This document shows positions 8,680 through 17,079 of a stretch of DNA of 64,000 bases, piece by piece. The stretch's first letter is position 1; every line of letters begins with the position of its first letter. A program made the translations under genes and the position numbers. The stretch covers positions 1 through 64,000 of the forward strand of contig SHXW01000005.1 in the NCBI GenBank assembly GCA_009693115.1, given 5' to 3'. The notes under the pieces were generated by a model. The model saw nothing but the letters and a program-made list of their open reading frames with translations, searched no databases and was not told where the DNA came from. This DNA is from Dehalococcoidia bacterium (GTDB lineage Bacteria; Chloroflexota; Dehalococcoidia; Lucifugimonadales; Lucifugimonadaceae).

Positions 8680-9837
8680 ATGAGTTCACCATCCACCGGA
8701 CTCGACCGCCTGCCCGCGGCGCGGGACCGCCTGACGCAGGGCATGGGCGACGGCCTCCACACCGGCGCGCAACTTTACGTCTCCCTGCGCGGCGCGCCCG
8801 TCTGTGATGGAGCGGTGGGCGAAGCGGCGCCCGGCGTCCCCGTGCGCCCGGACACCGTGTTCAGGTGGCTCTCAGCAGGGAAACCCGTGGCTGCCGTGGC
8901 AGTGGCGCAGCTTGCCGCAAAGGGGCTGGTCGGGTACGACCGGCCAGTCGCCGAGTATGTGCCCGAGTTCGAACAGAATGGCAAGCGGGCGGTCACGCTT
9001 CGTCATGTGCTGACCCACACGGGCGGCTTCAGGAGTGCCGAGCCGTCTGCGACGCTGCCGACCTGGGAGGAACGCGTCGCGGGAACTTGCGCCGCCCACA
9101 TCGAGGAACGCTGGGTCCCCGGCGAGCGCGCCGGCTACCACCCGAACTCGGGCTGGGTCATGCTCGGAGAGGTGGTGCGCCGCGTCACGGGAGTGCCGTT
9201 CGATGTGTTTGCGAGGAACCATGTCTTCCTGCCCCTGGGCATGGAGGACTCGTGGGCGGTCGCCACTCCTGACCTGCCGCAACGATATGGAAGCCGCTGG
9301 GGTGAACTTCATTCGATGGAAGGCGGGCAGAGCGCCGTTCATCCTGCATATTCGACCCATGCGTCCCTCAACGTCCTGCGCCCCGGAAGCACACTGCGCG
9401 GCCCGGCCCGCGACCTTGGTCTTTTTTACGAAGCGCTGCTGACCGGCATGAACGCCTTCCCGGTCTCTGAAGCCCTCGGAGGGCCGGGGCGCGTCGCGAG
9501 CGGAGCGCTCAGCCCCGCATCAGCCACTGAAATCACCAGCCGTCAGCGCACCGGGATGTTGGACGAGACCTTCAACCACGTGATGGACTGGGGCCTTGGC
9601 GTCATCATTGACTCGAAGCAGTACGGCCCCGGCGTGCCTTACGGATTCGGCCAGCACGCATCGCCGCGCACCTTCGGGCACGGCGGGTCGCAGTCTTCGC
9701 TCGGGTTCGCGGACCCGGAACACGGCCTCGTGGTAGCTGCCATTTTCAACGGGCTGCCCGGTGAGGCCCGCCATGACAGGCGCGTGAAGCGCGTCACCGC
9801 CGCCATCTATGAGGACCTGGGACTGGCGCTGTCGTGA
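8680..9837 (+). CDS. Serine hydrolase, class C beta-lactamase-like fold
   Basis: A 385-residue protein of the beta-lactamase/transpeptidase-like family (EstB, DD-carboxypeptidase and related esterases). The SxxK nucleophile motif is S65-A-G-K68 in RWLSAGKPV. A YHPNSGW block matches the tyrosine motif, and FGHGGSQS near residue 335 matches the HxG motif that replaces KTG in esterase-type members. HVLTHTGGF is also typical. No signal peptide is evident, favouring a cytoplasmic esterase over a cell-wall enzyme. The GGTG-like HxG and the context argue against true antibiotic resistance. Confidence 0.87.
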   Translation: MSSPSTGLDRLPAARDRLTQGMGDGLHTGAQLYVSLRGAPVCDGAVGEAAPGVPVRPDTVFRWLSAGKPVAAVAVAQLAAKGLVGYDRPVAEYVPEFEQNGKRAVTLRHVLTHTGGFRSAEPSATLPTWEERVAGTCAAHIEERWVPGERAGYHPNSGWVMLGEVVRRVTGVPFDVFARNHVFLPLGMEDSWAVATPDLPQRYGSRWGELHSMEGGQSAVHPAYSTHASLNVLRPGSTLRGPARDLGLFYEALLTGMNAFPVSEALGGPGRVASGALSPASATEITSRQRTGMLDETFNHVMDWGLGVIIDSKQYGPGVPYGFGQHASPRTFGHGGSQSSLGFADPEHGLVVAAIFNGLPGEARHDRRVKRVTAAIYEDLGLALS

Positions 9838-9840
9838 AGT

Positions 9841-9867
9841 CCCCTCTCCCTGCATGGGGAGGGTGAG
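9841..9867. repeat. CCCTCTCCC palindrome
   Basis: CCCCTCTCCC, loop TGCAT, then GGGGAGGG followed by TGAGG. It lies between the convergent beta-lactamase-fold gene and tmk and could act as a bidirectional transcription end point. Confidence 0.6.
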
Positions 9868-9898
9868 GCACACGCACACATGCGCAACGACAGGTCGG

Positions 9899-10534
9899 CT
9901 ACTGGCGCAGGGCCAGACGCTGCGCCACCACCGCCCATACCGCCGCCGCGACCTGATCTGCAGCGAGGCTGGCGTCCAGCACCCGCCATCGTTTTGGCTC
10001 CGCCTCCGCCAGCTTGCGGTAACCATCAGCCACGCGCCTGTGGAACTCATCAGGCTCGGACTCGAACCGCCGCTGCGCCCCTGCCGTCCCCTTGTCCCTG
10101 TCCGCGGTGCGGCCCAACGCGTCATGTGCCGGCATATCGAGCAGGATTGTGAGATCAGGCACGAGGCCACCCGTGGCGAAACGGTTCATGTCCCGTACTT
10201 CCGCAACGGCCAGCCCGCGTCCGTATGACTGGTATGCCACGGAGGAGTCAGAGAAGCGGTCTGCGACAACCACGTCCCCGCGCGATAGTGCGGGACGGAT
10301 GATCTTCTCGACGATCTCCGAACGTGCTGCTTCGAACATGAGCAGCTCGGCGCGCGGGTTAATGTCTCCCCCGCTTTTCAGCACCCGGCGCAGGTCCTCC
10401 CCGACTGGCGTGCCTCCAGGCTCGCGGATGTAGAGCACGGCTACGCCCGCGGCCTTCAGACGCTCGACAAGACGGGTCGCCTGCGTGGTCTTGCCGGCGC
10501 CGTCGGAACCTTCGATTGAAATGAAATGTGGCAT
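9899..10534 (-). CDS. tmk: Thymidylate kinase
   Basis: dTMP kinase, 211 residues, phosphorylating dTMP to dTDP in DNA precursor synthesis. The P-loop is GSDGAGKTT at residues 9-17. The DR(F) motif is ADRFSDSSVAYQSYGRG, and a LID region with R-x-D-R-x-K follows (RTADRDKG). The ATG at 10534 gives the family-typical MPHFISIEG start; the frame extends 10 codons upstream. It is the last gene of the minus-strand run starting at pdxS, 184 bp after the R3H ATPase. Confidence 0.95.
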   Translation of the reverse strand: MPHFISIEGSDGAGKTTQATRLVERLKAAGVAVLYIREPGGTPVGEDLRRVLKSGGDINPRAELLMFEAARSEIVEKIIRPALSRGDVVVADRFSDSSVAYQSYGRGLAVAEVRDMNRFATGGLVPDLTILLDMPAHDALGRTADRDKGTAGAQRRFESEPDEFHRRVADGYRKLAEAEPKRWRVLDASLAADQVAAAVWAVVAQRLALRQ

Positions 10535-10650
10535 GTTTCCATGTGGCAAGCGGCCCGCCCGCACCTTTCGCCGTGCGGCCCGAGTCCTGCGCAGACAACC
10601 GCCTATCCGGGCGGCGGTGAAGAGCTGGTGAGTTTCTCTGTGGCGTTGTC

Positions 10651-10685
10651 GAGCATCTCCCGCCTCTTCGGGCGGGGAGATGCTC
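10651..10685. terminator. Long hairpin between the R3H ATPase and tmk
   Basis: GAGCATCTCCCGCC pairs with GGCGGGGAGATGCTC across a six-base loop, with a single bulged G. No T-run follows on either strand, so it may be an RNA-stability or processing hairpin rather than a standard intrinsic terminator. Confidence 0.5.
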
Positions 10686-10718
10686 CTACGATATTACGGT
10701 CTGGGAGTGTCCCGGCGT

Positions 10719-12578
10719 CTACCGCCTCTTGCGGATGATGACGCGGCGGGCCGGGTCCCTGCCCGCGCTCGCCGAGCCCAGGTTGTAGCGCGCTGCCATG
10801 CCATGCTGCAGCCTGCGTATGAATGCCGACTGCGGAGACAGCGCCACCTTGCGTTCGCCCCCCATGATGCGGTCAACAGCCCCGCGTGCCTCTTCAAGGG
10901 CGTTTCGGACACCGGGATCGGCAGACGCCTGCTCCTCATCGGAGTCGGCGATGTAGCGCCGGTCGTTGTCCACCGTAGCGATGGCCGTCTGCCTCCGGGC
11001 CTGTCCCGCTACGGACGCGCTCGGACGAGGGCTGGTAGAGCCGAAGCGGCGAAGGAACTCTCCCAGTTGCTCGGCTGTGCCGCGGCGCAGAACGTATACA
11101 GGCACGCCGAGCTTCTCGGCGTCTCGCACCGCCGTGGGCCGGCGGTTGTAATGGGCCTTGGTGGTCATGAAGAAGTCCGCCTCCTCCGCAGCGTCCGTCA
11201 CCGTGGCGGGCACCCCCATGCCGATTATGACTTCTTTGAGAGCGGAGCGCGGGATGCCGAACGGGTAAATGCGGACAGGCGGGCCCAGAGGTACCGGCGC
11301 CTCCTGCTCGCCAATTCCATTGCCGTTGGAATGGCCGACGACAGGCAGCGCCTCCCTTTCGCCTTGCCCGGAGTAACTGTCAGGTGCGCTGCTGAGCCGG
11401 CGGCGCGGGCCGTGGGGCCGCTGCACGTCCCGCAGGTCAAAGGGCGGCGGAGCGATCTCTGGGGCGGCCTCGGTGGCCTCCTCCATGCCGGTGTGCACGG
11501 TGCCGTCTGAGTCCATCCACCGGACCTCGCGTGCCGGCGGGTAGCCGCGCAGCAGCAGGTCAACGATGGTGCCCACCTCGCGGTGCACGGCCACGTTGTT
11601 CCGCTCGCGTATTTCTATGACGATGTCGAATGTCGGCTCGTGCTTGCGTTCCAGCACCGTCTTCTGCGTGCCGCGGCGGCGGGCCTCCATGTCTCCCAGC
11701 GTGACAGACTGCGTGCCGCCGACAAGGTCGGACAGGCTGGGGTTGCTGATGAGGTTCTCCAGCGTGTTGCCGTGCGCGGTGGCTACGAGCTGGACGCCGC
11801 GCTCCGCGATGGTGCGAGCGGCCTGCGCCTCCAGATCAGTGCTCATCTCGTCAATGATGATCACTTCAGGCATGTGGTTTTCCACGGCCTCGATCATCAC
11901 CTTGTGCTGGAGCTCCGTACGCGGGACCTGCATGCGCCGTGCGTGTCCGATGGCCGGGTGCGGCACGTCACCGTCGCCCGCGATCTCGTTCGATGTGTCA
12001 ACGATGACGGCGCGCTTGCCAATGTCGTCCGCGATCACTCGGGCCACTTCGCGCAGCATCGTCGTTTTGCCGACGCCCGGGCGGCCCAGGAGCAGGATGC
12101 TGTCTCCCGAACGCACGAGGTCCTCTATCAGCTTCACGCTTCCGAACACAGCCCGGCCGACCCGGCATGTCAGGCCTATGGGGTCGCCTGCCCGGTTGCG
12201 CATGACGGAGAAGCGGTGGAGCGTGCGCTGTATGCCAGCGCGGTTATCGTCTCCGAAAGCGCCCAGGCTCTCGATGACGCTTTGGATGCCCTCCTGCGTG
12301 ACCTCGTCGTCTGAAAGAAGGACCTGCCCGCCCGGGAAACGCGCCTCGGGGACGCGGCCAAGGTCCATGACGACTTCTATCAGGTCGTCGACATCGCCAC
12401 GGGCCTTGAGCGCGCGCTGCACGCTCTCGGGCAGGATGGACATGAAGGCTTCGAGGTTGTCCACTATCCGTTCGGTAGCTGGTACCAGGTGTCGTCCTCC
12501 CTTGCTAACAACATTGTGTGCCTTCGCGGCCACATCGCTACGAACCGTCAGAAGGAGAAAGGACTTGGTCAGGGGCAT
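10719..12578 (-). CDS. SpoIIIAA/Ycf45-like ATPase with C-terminal R3H domain
   Basis: A protein of 619 residues from ATG 12578. The AAA-type ATPase core has Walker A GRPGVGKTT and Walker B VIIIDEMS. The front segment, with DDLIEVVMDLGRVPEARFP, is the Ycf45/SpoIIIAA-like region. A linker follows, then an NTPase-adjacent domain, and an R3H single-stranded nucleic-acid-binding domain ends the protein (R-x3-H in FIRRLQHGMAARYNL). The function of such proteins is not established. The first 30 residues look non-native: AAGGGAGG followed after seven bases by CTG at 12488 could be the true start, giving 589 residues. Upstream of tmk in the same direction. Confidence 0.87.
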   Translation of the reverse strand: MPLTKSFLLLTVRSDVAAKAHNVVSKGGRHLVPATERIVDNLEAFMSILPESVQRALKARGDVDDLIEVVMDLGRVPEARFPGGQVLLSDDEVTQEGIQSVIESLGAFGDDNRAGIQRTLHRFSVMRNRAGDPIGLTCRVGRAVFGSVKLIEDLVRSGDSILLLGRPGVGKTTMLREVARVIADDIGKRAVIVDTSNEIAGDGDVPHPAIGHARRMQVPRTELQHKVMIEAVENHMPEVIIIDEMSTDLEAQAARTIAERGVQLVATAHGNTLENLISNPSLSDLVGGTQSVTLGDMEARRRGTQKTVLERKHEPTFDIVIEIRERNNVAVHREVGTIVDLLLRGYPPAREVRWMDSDGTVHTGMEEATEAAPEIAPPPFDLRDVQRPHGPRRRLSSAPDSYSGQGEREALPVVGHSNGNGIGEQEAPVPLGPPVRIYPFGIPRSALKEVIIGMGVPATVTDAAEEADFFMTTKAHYNRRPTAVRDAEKLGVPVYVLRRGTAEQLGEFLRRFGSTSPRPSASVAGQARRQTAIATVDNDRRYIADSDEEQASADPGVRNALEEARGAVDRIMGGERKVALSPQSAFIRRLQHGMAARYNLGSASAGRDPARRVIIRKRR

Positions 12579-12663
12579 CTACCGGGCCGATGGCCCCAGA
12601 TCCCAACCATCTCCCACTCGAAAGAGTGCAAAACCCATTTTCTGACGTTGGTTGCATGCCCTT

Positions 12664-13605
12664 CTAGCCTACCGCCGCCACTGCGCGCCCGGTCTCCATC
12701 ACCGGGACGGTGAGTATCTTTGCCAGCACGTCATATGTTTGCACAGGCTCGAAACCTATGTCCTCGACCAGCCCGGCCAGGCCCTCATCGTAGGTCGGGA
12801 CGACCGTGACAGCGGCCTGGTTGCCACGCGTGCTGGCGAGAGCTGAGGCGACTAGGCCGGATGCGTCCTCTTTCATGTCGCGGGACCATGAAATCAGGAA
12901 GTACCTCCCGGCGCGCAGGTCAGCCGTTCGCAGGAAGGCCATCACGCGGCCATCATCCCCGTCCAGCACCCATTCCATAGTCCTGGCGCCCGGGTTCTCT
13001 GAGGCGTCAATCCACTCTGAGACGTCCTGCCCGCGCCTGAGCCTCAGTGCCACCGGTGTTGACGCGCAGTAAAGCCGGAACAGGGCGTCATCATCGAGGG
13101 AGGTGCGGGGCCGCAGGCTGGCCCGGATGTCCGGGGTCCCCAGCTTCCCTGCTGCGTCAGCCGCGGACGCAGTCCGGTAAACCGTTTCGCTGCCGGCGGC
13201 CATATACCCCGCGCTGCGGGCCTGATCGTATAGGGGGCTGCCCTGCGGGAGCCGCAAGAAAATACGACGCGCCCCGGACTTGCCAGCCGGGATGGCCAGG
13301 TCCTCCAGGACCTCTGCGCTCCCATGGACATGAGCCCTGTGGACGTAGAGGTCGCGAATTTCCCATGCCAGCGGGCCCGAACGCGGCCCGGCGCGCACGA
13401 CAGCCAGGATGCGTCCGCCGTCGCTCACAACCCAGCAGCTCTGCCAGGCACGAGGCGATAGCGCGATGCCTGCGTAGGTGACCGCAGGGAACCTGGCAGA
13501 TGCACCCTGTATCGCCTGTGGGAGGGCACAGGCCTCCGCCCTGCCGGCGGCGTGCTTGAACGCCAGCAAACGAGGGGAATCGGTCGGGTGGATGTGCCGG
13601 AACAT
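12664..13605 (-). CDS. Putative GNAT-like acetyltransferase
   Basis: A 313-residue protein that I recognise only weakly. Blocks such as EIRDLYVHRA in the first half and a repeated strand-helix pattern in the second half suggest a tandem GNAT-fold N-acetyltransferase, but a clear RxxGxG/A acetyl-CoA motif is missing. Its ATG is 13 bp after the pdxT stop, so it is very probably co-transcribed with pdxST, and 85 bp before the R3H ATPase. No signal peptide or membrane segment. Acyltransferase activity remains a guess. Confidence 0.7.
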   Translation of the reverse strand: MFRHIHPTDSPRLLAFKHAAGRAEACALPQAIQGASARFPAVTYAGIALSPRAWQSCWVVSDGGRILAVVRAGPRSGPLAWEIRDLYVHRAHVHGSAEVLEDLAIPAGKSGARRIFLRLPQGSPLYDQARSAGYMAAGSETVYRTASAADAAGKLGTPDIRASLRPRTSLDDDALFRLYCASTPVALRLRRGQDVSEWIDASENPGARTMEWVLDGDDGRVMAFLRTADLRAGRYFLISWSRDMKEDASGLVASALASTRGNQAAVTVVPTYDEGLAGLVEDIGFEPVQTYDVLAKILTVPVMETGRAVAAVG

Positions 13606-13618
13606 CTTTCCCCCAGGG

Positions 13619-14374
13619 TTAATTCTTTTCCGCGGCCGCCCTCTGCCTGGGACGGGCTGACGGTGACGAGGGTGCGCTCTTCGTCCCTCTGCGGGTTTTT
13701 GCGATACCGCCAGCAGCGGGACGCCGTGCGGGTTCGGCGGGTTTCGCCCCGCCCCTTTCGCACGCCATCTGGACGAAATACTCGTGCACGCGTGGGTCGT
13801 CTGTGAGTTCCGGGTGGAACGCCGTCGCCATGAGTCGTCCTGCGCGTACGGCGACGGCCGGGCCGCTGGCCACCCTCGCCAGGACTTCCACGCCTTTGCC
13901 CACGGCCTTCACCGCAGGCGCGCGTATGAAGATGGCGCGGTATTTGCCGTCACGCAGGCCCTTGAAATCCAGCTCCTCTTCGAAGCTGTCCACCTGGCGG
14001 CCAAACCAATTGCGCGCGACCTTGATGTCCAGCAGGCCAAGCGGTTGCGGCGTGGGGTCAACAAGCTCACGGGCTATCACTATCATGCCCGCGCAGGTGC
14101 CCCAGACGGCCATGCCCTCCCCGATGGCCCTCGGCAGGCCCTCGCGCCAGCCGTATATGTCCATCAGCTTTACGATGGCTGTGCTTTCGCCGCCGGGGAT
14201 GATGAGGCCGTCCATGCCCTCCAGTTGTTCCAACTTTCTGATCTCGCGCACATCCACGCCCATACTTTCGAGGACGTGGATGTGCTCGATGAAGTCGCCC
14301 TGAAGGGCCAGGACCCCGATCCTGGCTCCGGGCCACGACCCCCCTGTGGCCTTTGTGTTCTTTGGGGTTACCAG
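13619..14374 (-). CDS. pdxT: Pyridoxal 5'-phosphate synthase glutaminase subunit PdxT
   Basis: Class I glutaminase that feeds ammonia to PdxS for pyridoxal phosphate synthesis. It contains IPGGEST, the nucleophile Cys in TCAGMIVIA, and the catalytic His in ATAFHPEL. The conserved N-terminal block [10 protein letters not shown] lies upstream of the first ATG (14263) in the same frame, so the true start must be earlier. The frame contains no ATG, GTG or TTG there; CTG at 14374, overlapping the pdxS stop with GGAG eight bases upstream, is a plausible coupled start (251 residues). The C-terminus has about 40 extra basic, Ala/Pro/Ser-rich residues. The N-terminal coordinate is uncertain. Confidence 0.9.
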   Translation of the reverse strand: MVTPKNTKATGGSWPGARIGVLALQGDFIEHIHVLESMGVDVREIRKLEQLEGMDGLIIPGGESTAIVKLMDIYGWREGLPRAIGEGMAVWGTCAGMIVIARELVDPTPQPLGLLDIKVARNWFGRQVDSFEEELDFKGLRDGKYRAIFIRAPAVKAVGKGVEVLARVASGPAVAVRAGRLMATAFHPELTDDPRVHEYFVQMACERGGAKPAEPARRPAAGGIAKTRRGTKSAPSSPSARPRQRAAAEKN

Positions 14375-15390
14375 CCGCGCTTCTCCAACCGGTCCGCAGC
14401 CGGCAATGTTGACACGGCGATGCCGCGCATGGCGGAGCCGAGTCCGGCGGAGACGCGTGCGACCTCGTCCGGATCGTTGTAGTGCGTCGTGGCGCGGACG
14501 ATGGCGGCAGCCGTCTTGGCCGGGTTCTCCGCCTTGAAGATGCCTGACCCTACGAAGATGCCCTCGACGCCGATCTGCATCAGGAGCGCGGCGTCCGCGG
14601 GGGTGGCAACGCCGCCAGCTGCGAAGTTCACCACAGGCAGTTTGCCCGTCTTGTGGATCTGGTAGATCAACTCGTAGGGGGCGCCCAACTTCTTGGCCTC
14701 GGTCATGAGCTCCTGCTCGGGCATGTTCTTGATCTTGCGGATCTCGCCGAGGACGGAGCGAGCGTGCGTCACAGCCTGGACAACGTCTCCTGTGCCGGCC
14801 TCACCCTTGGTGCGGATCATGGCCGCACCCTCGCCGATGCGGCGAAGGGCCTCGCCCAGGTTGGTGCAGCCGCAGACGAACGGCATCCCGAAGTCCCACT
14901 TGTTGATGTGGAACTCGTTGTCCGCAGGCGTCAGGACCTCAGACTCGTCGCAATAGTCCACGCCGAGAGACTGGAGTATCTGCGCCTCTGCGAAGTGGCC
15001 GATGCGGGCCTTCGCCATGACCGGGATGGTCACGGCTCGCAGGATGCTGGCGATGAGAGTGGGGTCGGACATGCGGGCAACGCCGCCGTCCTTGCGAATG
15101 TCGGACGGGACGCGCTCGAGGGCCATGACTGATACGGCGCCCGCGTCTTCAGCAAGGCGGGCCTGGTCCGGCGTGACGACGTCCATGATGACGCCGCCCT
15201 TGAGCATCTGGGCCAGGCCGGACTTGACGCGCCAGTCGCCGACTTCAGGTTTGGCCAGGCTGCGCCACTGCGAACCGTGGGCGCTTGAGTCCACCTTGCC
15301 GTTGGCTGACGCCCTGGCACTGCGGCCGCGCGCGTTGACGACGCCGCCCCCCTGGGACTCTGAACGAGACGAACGTGAAGTGGTAGCCAT
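14368..15390 (-). CDS. pdxS: Pyridoxal 5'-phosphate synthase subunit PdxS
   Basis: Synthase subunit of the DXP-independent vitamin B6 pathway, building pyridoxal phosphate from ribose 5-phosphate, glyceraldehyde 3-phosphate and ammonia. Diagnostic blocks are [10 protein letters not shown], the catalytic lysine in [37 protein letters not shown] and [15 protein letters not shown]. At 340 residues it is longer than the usual 290-300; the surplus is a basic, Ser/Arg/Gly-rich N-terminal extension of about 45 residues. AGGAG lies nine bases before the ATG. First gene of the pdxST run; its stop overlaps the proposed pdxT start. Confidence 0.96.
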   Translation of the reverse strand: MATTSRSSRSESQGGGVVNARGRSARASANGKVDSSAHGSQWRSLAKPEVGDWRVKSGLAQMLKGGVIMDVVTPDQARLAEDAGAVSVMALERVPSDIRKDGGVARMSDPTLIASILRAVTIPVMAKARIGHFAEAQILQSLGVDYCDESEVLTPADNEFHINKWDFGMPFVCGCTNLGEALRRIGEGAAMIRTKGEAGTGDVVQAVTHARSVLGEIRKIKNMPEQELMTEAKKLGAPYELIYQIHKTGKLPVVNFAAGGVATPADAALLMQIGVEGIFVGSGIFKAENPAKTAAAIVRATTHYNDPDEVARVSAGLGSAMRGIAVSTLPAADRLEKRGW

Positions 15391-15875
15391 CGGCTTTTCT
15401 CCTGTGACATCTGTGCCCGCCGATCCCCTCGCCTGTATCAGGAAAGGGTTCTGGGCGAGGGCGCCTGAGCGCCTCACCTGCCGGATTGGGCGGTATTTAT
15501 CCGGGTGGACTGATTTCAGGGCGTTCGGCCCTGTTGCCAGACCGGGCCGAGGCCGCGACACCGAACCCGCGCCTCGACTATCCAGAAAGCTGGAACTACG
15601 CGCAAGTATAGACCCGTCAACATCGGCGGGCCATGTCTGCTGCAGTGACAGGATCGCCGCGTGTCCGGTTGTGCGGGCCAGCAACAGGGACTGCTCCCCA
15701 TGCGGAGGGGGCTGCATTGACGGATCCGCCGCGTGTCCGGTTATACGGGCAGTCCGTCCCGCCCCCAATCAGAGGCTGGCCGGCGCTGGGACGCAGGGCT
15801 GAAACAAGTTCACCTAGACATTCGCATGGCAACCTCCGTACCGGGGGCGGAGCCCTAGAACGGAGGGGGGCGCTG
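15391..15875. other. Intergenic region upstream of pdxS
   Basis: About 485 bp with no convincing gene, between pdxS and gap, both minus strand. It holds a 38-bp imperfect direct repeat (15641 and 15713). A possible minus-strand -10 box TATACT lies at 15610-15605, without a good -35. No known riboswitch pattern was recognised. Confidence 0.5.
15641..15750. repeat. Direct repeat pair upstream of pdxS
   Basis: Two copies (15641-15678 and 15713-15750) share TGCAxTGAC, GGATC, GCCGCGTGTCCGGTT and CGGGC with a few changes, at a 72-bp period. They lie about 250-360 bp upstream of the pdxS start. Confidence 0.65.
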
Positions 15876-16892
15876 CTACATGCCCTTACTGGCCATGAAG
15901 GCCGCAAGGTCTGACGTGCGGCACGAATAACCCCACTCGTTGTCGTACCAGCCCACGACCTTTACGAACCCGCCGTCAAGGGATGACGTGGAGAGCGCGT
16001 CTATCGTGCAGGAATTTGGGTTGCCGATGTAGTCCACGGAGACAAGCGGTTCGTCTGACACACCCAGGATGCCCTTCAGAGCGCCCGCGGCGGCCGCCTT
16101 GAAGGCCTCGTTGACTTCGCCGGCGGAGGCCTTGCGCTTCAGAGTGACCGTCAGGTCCGTCACGGAGCCAGTGATGACGGGCACGCGGTATGCCATGCCA
16201 TCTATCTTGCCCTTGAGTTCCGGGATGACGAGCGTCACGGCCTTTGCCGCGCCGGTCGTCGTCGGGATGATGCTCGTGGCGGCGGCGCGGGCGCGGCGCA
16301 GGTCTTCGTGCACCTGGTCCAGGATGCGCTGGTCGTTGGTGTAGGCGTGGATCGTGGACATAAGCGCGTATTCGATGCCGAACGAGTCGTTCAAGACCTT
16401 CGCCATCGGCGCCACGCAGTTCGTCGTGCAGGAGGCGTTCGAAACGACTCTGTGCTTCGCGGGGTCGTACTTGTCGGCGTTCACACCCAGCACGAGCGTG
16501 ATGTCCTCGCCTTTTGCCGGGGCCGAGATGATGACCTTTTTGGCGCCGCCGGTGAGGTGGCCCGCGGCCTTGGATGCGTCTGTAAAGCGGCCCGTGGACT
16601 CGATGACGAGCTGTACGCCTGCTTCGGCCCATTTCAGAGCAGCGGGGTCGCGCTCTGCGAAGACCTTGATGCGGTCGCCGTCAATGATCAGGTCCGTGCC
16701 GTCCGCCTTCACCGAGCCGGGATAGACGCCGTACGTGCTGTCGTATTTGAAAAGATGGGCGTTCGTCCTGGCGTCCGCGAGGTCGTTGACCGCAACGACG
16801 CGCAACGTGTCCCTGTGCCTCTCGCGGATGGCCCGTAGGACCTGCCGCCCGATGCGCCCGAACCCATTGATGCCGACGTTTGCTACTGCCAT
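15876..16892 (-). CDS. gap: Glyceraldehyde-3-phosphate dehydrogenase (type I)
   Basis: NAD(P)-dependent glycolytic GAPDH of 338 residues, converting glyceraldehyde 3-phosphate to 1,3-bisphosphoglycerate. The Rossmann start is [11 protein letters not shown], the catalytic cysteine is C155 in [12 protein letters not shown], and the general-base histidine region is [16 protein letters not shown] precedes the ATG at 16892. The gene follows eno on the same strand with 187 bp between them, so the two lower-glycolysis genes are probably under shared or neighbouring control. Confidence 0.97.
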   Translation of the reverse strand: MAVANVGINGFGRIGRQVLRAIRERHRDTLRVVAVNDLADARTNAHLFKYDSTYGVYPGSVKADGTDLIIDGDRIKVFAERDPAALKWAEAGVQLVIESTGRFTDASKAAGHLTGGAKKVIISAPAKGEDITLVLGVNADKYDPAKHRVVSNASCTTNCVAPMAKVLNDSFGIEYALMSTIHAYTNDQRILDQVHEDLRRARAAATSIIPTTTGAAKAVTLVIPELKGKIDGMAYRVPVITGSVTDLTVTLKRKASAGEVNEAFKAAAAGALKGILGVSDEPLVSVDYIGNPNSCTIDALSTSSLDGGFVKVVGWYDNEWGYSCRTSDLAAFMASKGM

Positions 16893-17004
16893 CGAAAACC
16901 CTCCGGATCGTTGTTCAGCAGGCCTCGAAAAGTGCCGGTTCGTCGTCCCGAACACAGTGATGGGCCTGGGGTGGTGTTCAGAGTGATCTCCAATGACCCC
17001 TCCC

Positions 17005-17042
17005 CAGATTCCTCCCTGTTGCTGCGCTCAGGGTCGGAATTA
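17005..17042. repeat. Dispersed element, GATTCCT...GGAATTAC type
   Basis: AGATTCCTCC, then GCTGCGCTCAGG, then GTCGGAATTAC, between gap and eno. A divergent copy of the family seen at 287, 29773, 54455 and 58738. Confidence 0.5.
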
Positions 17043-17079
17043 CACGGTGACCGCCTGGCTATCTGCCCTTTTCCGCCGT

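Noticed and set aside
8680-9837. Antibiotic-resistance beta-lactamase
   Set aside because: The HGG motif in place of KTG and the lack of a signal peptide fit an esterase-type member of the fold.
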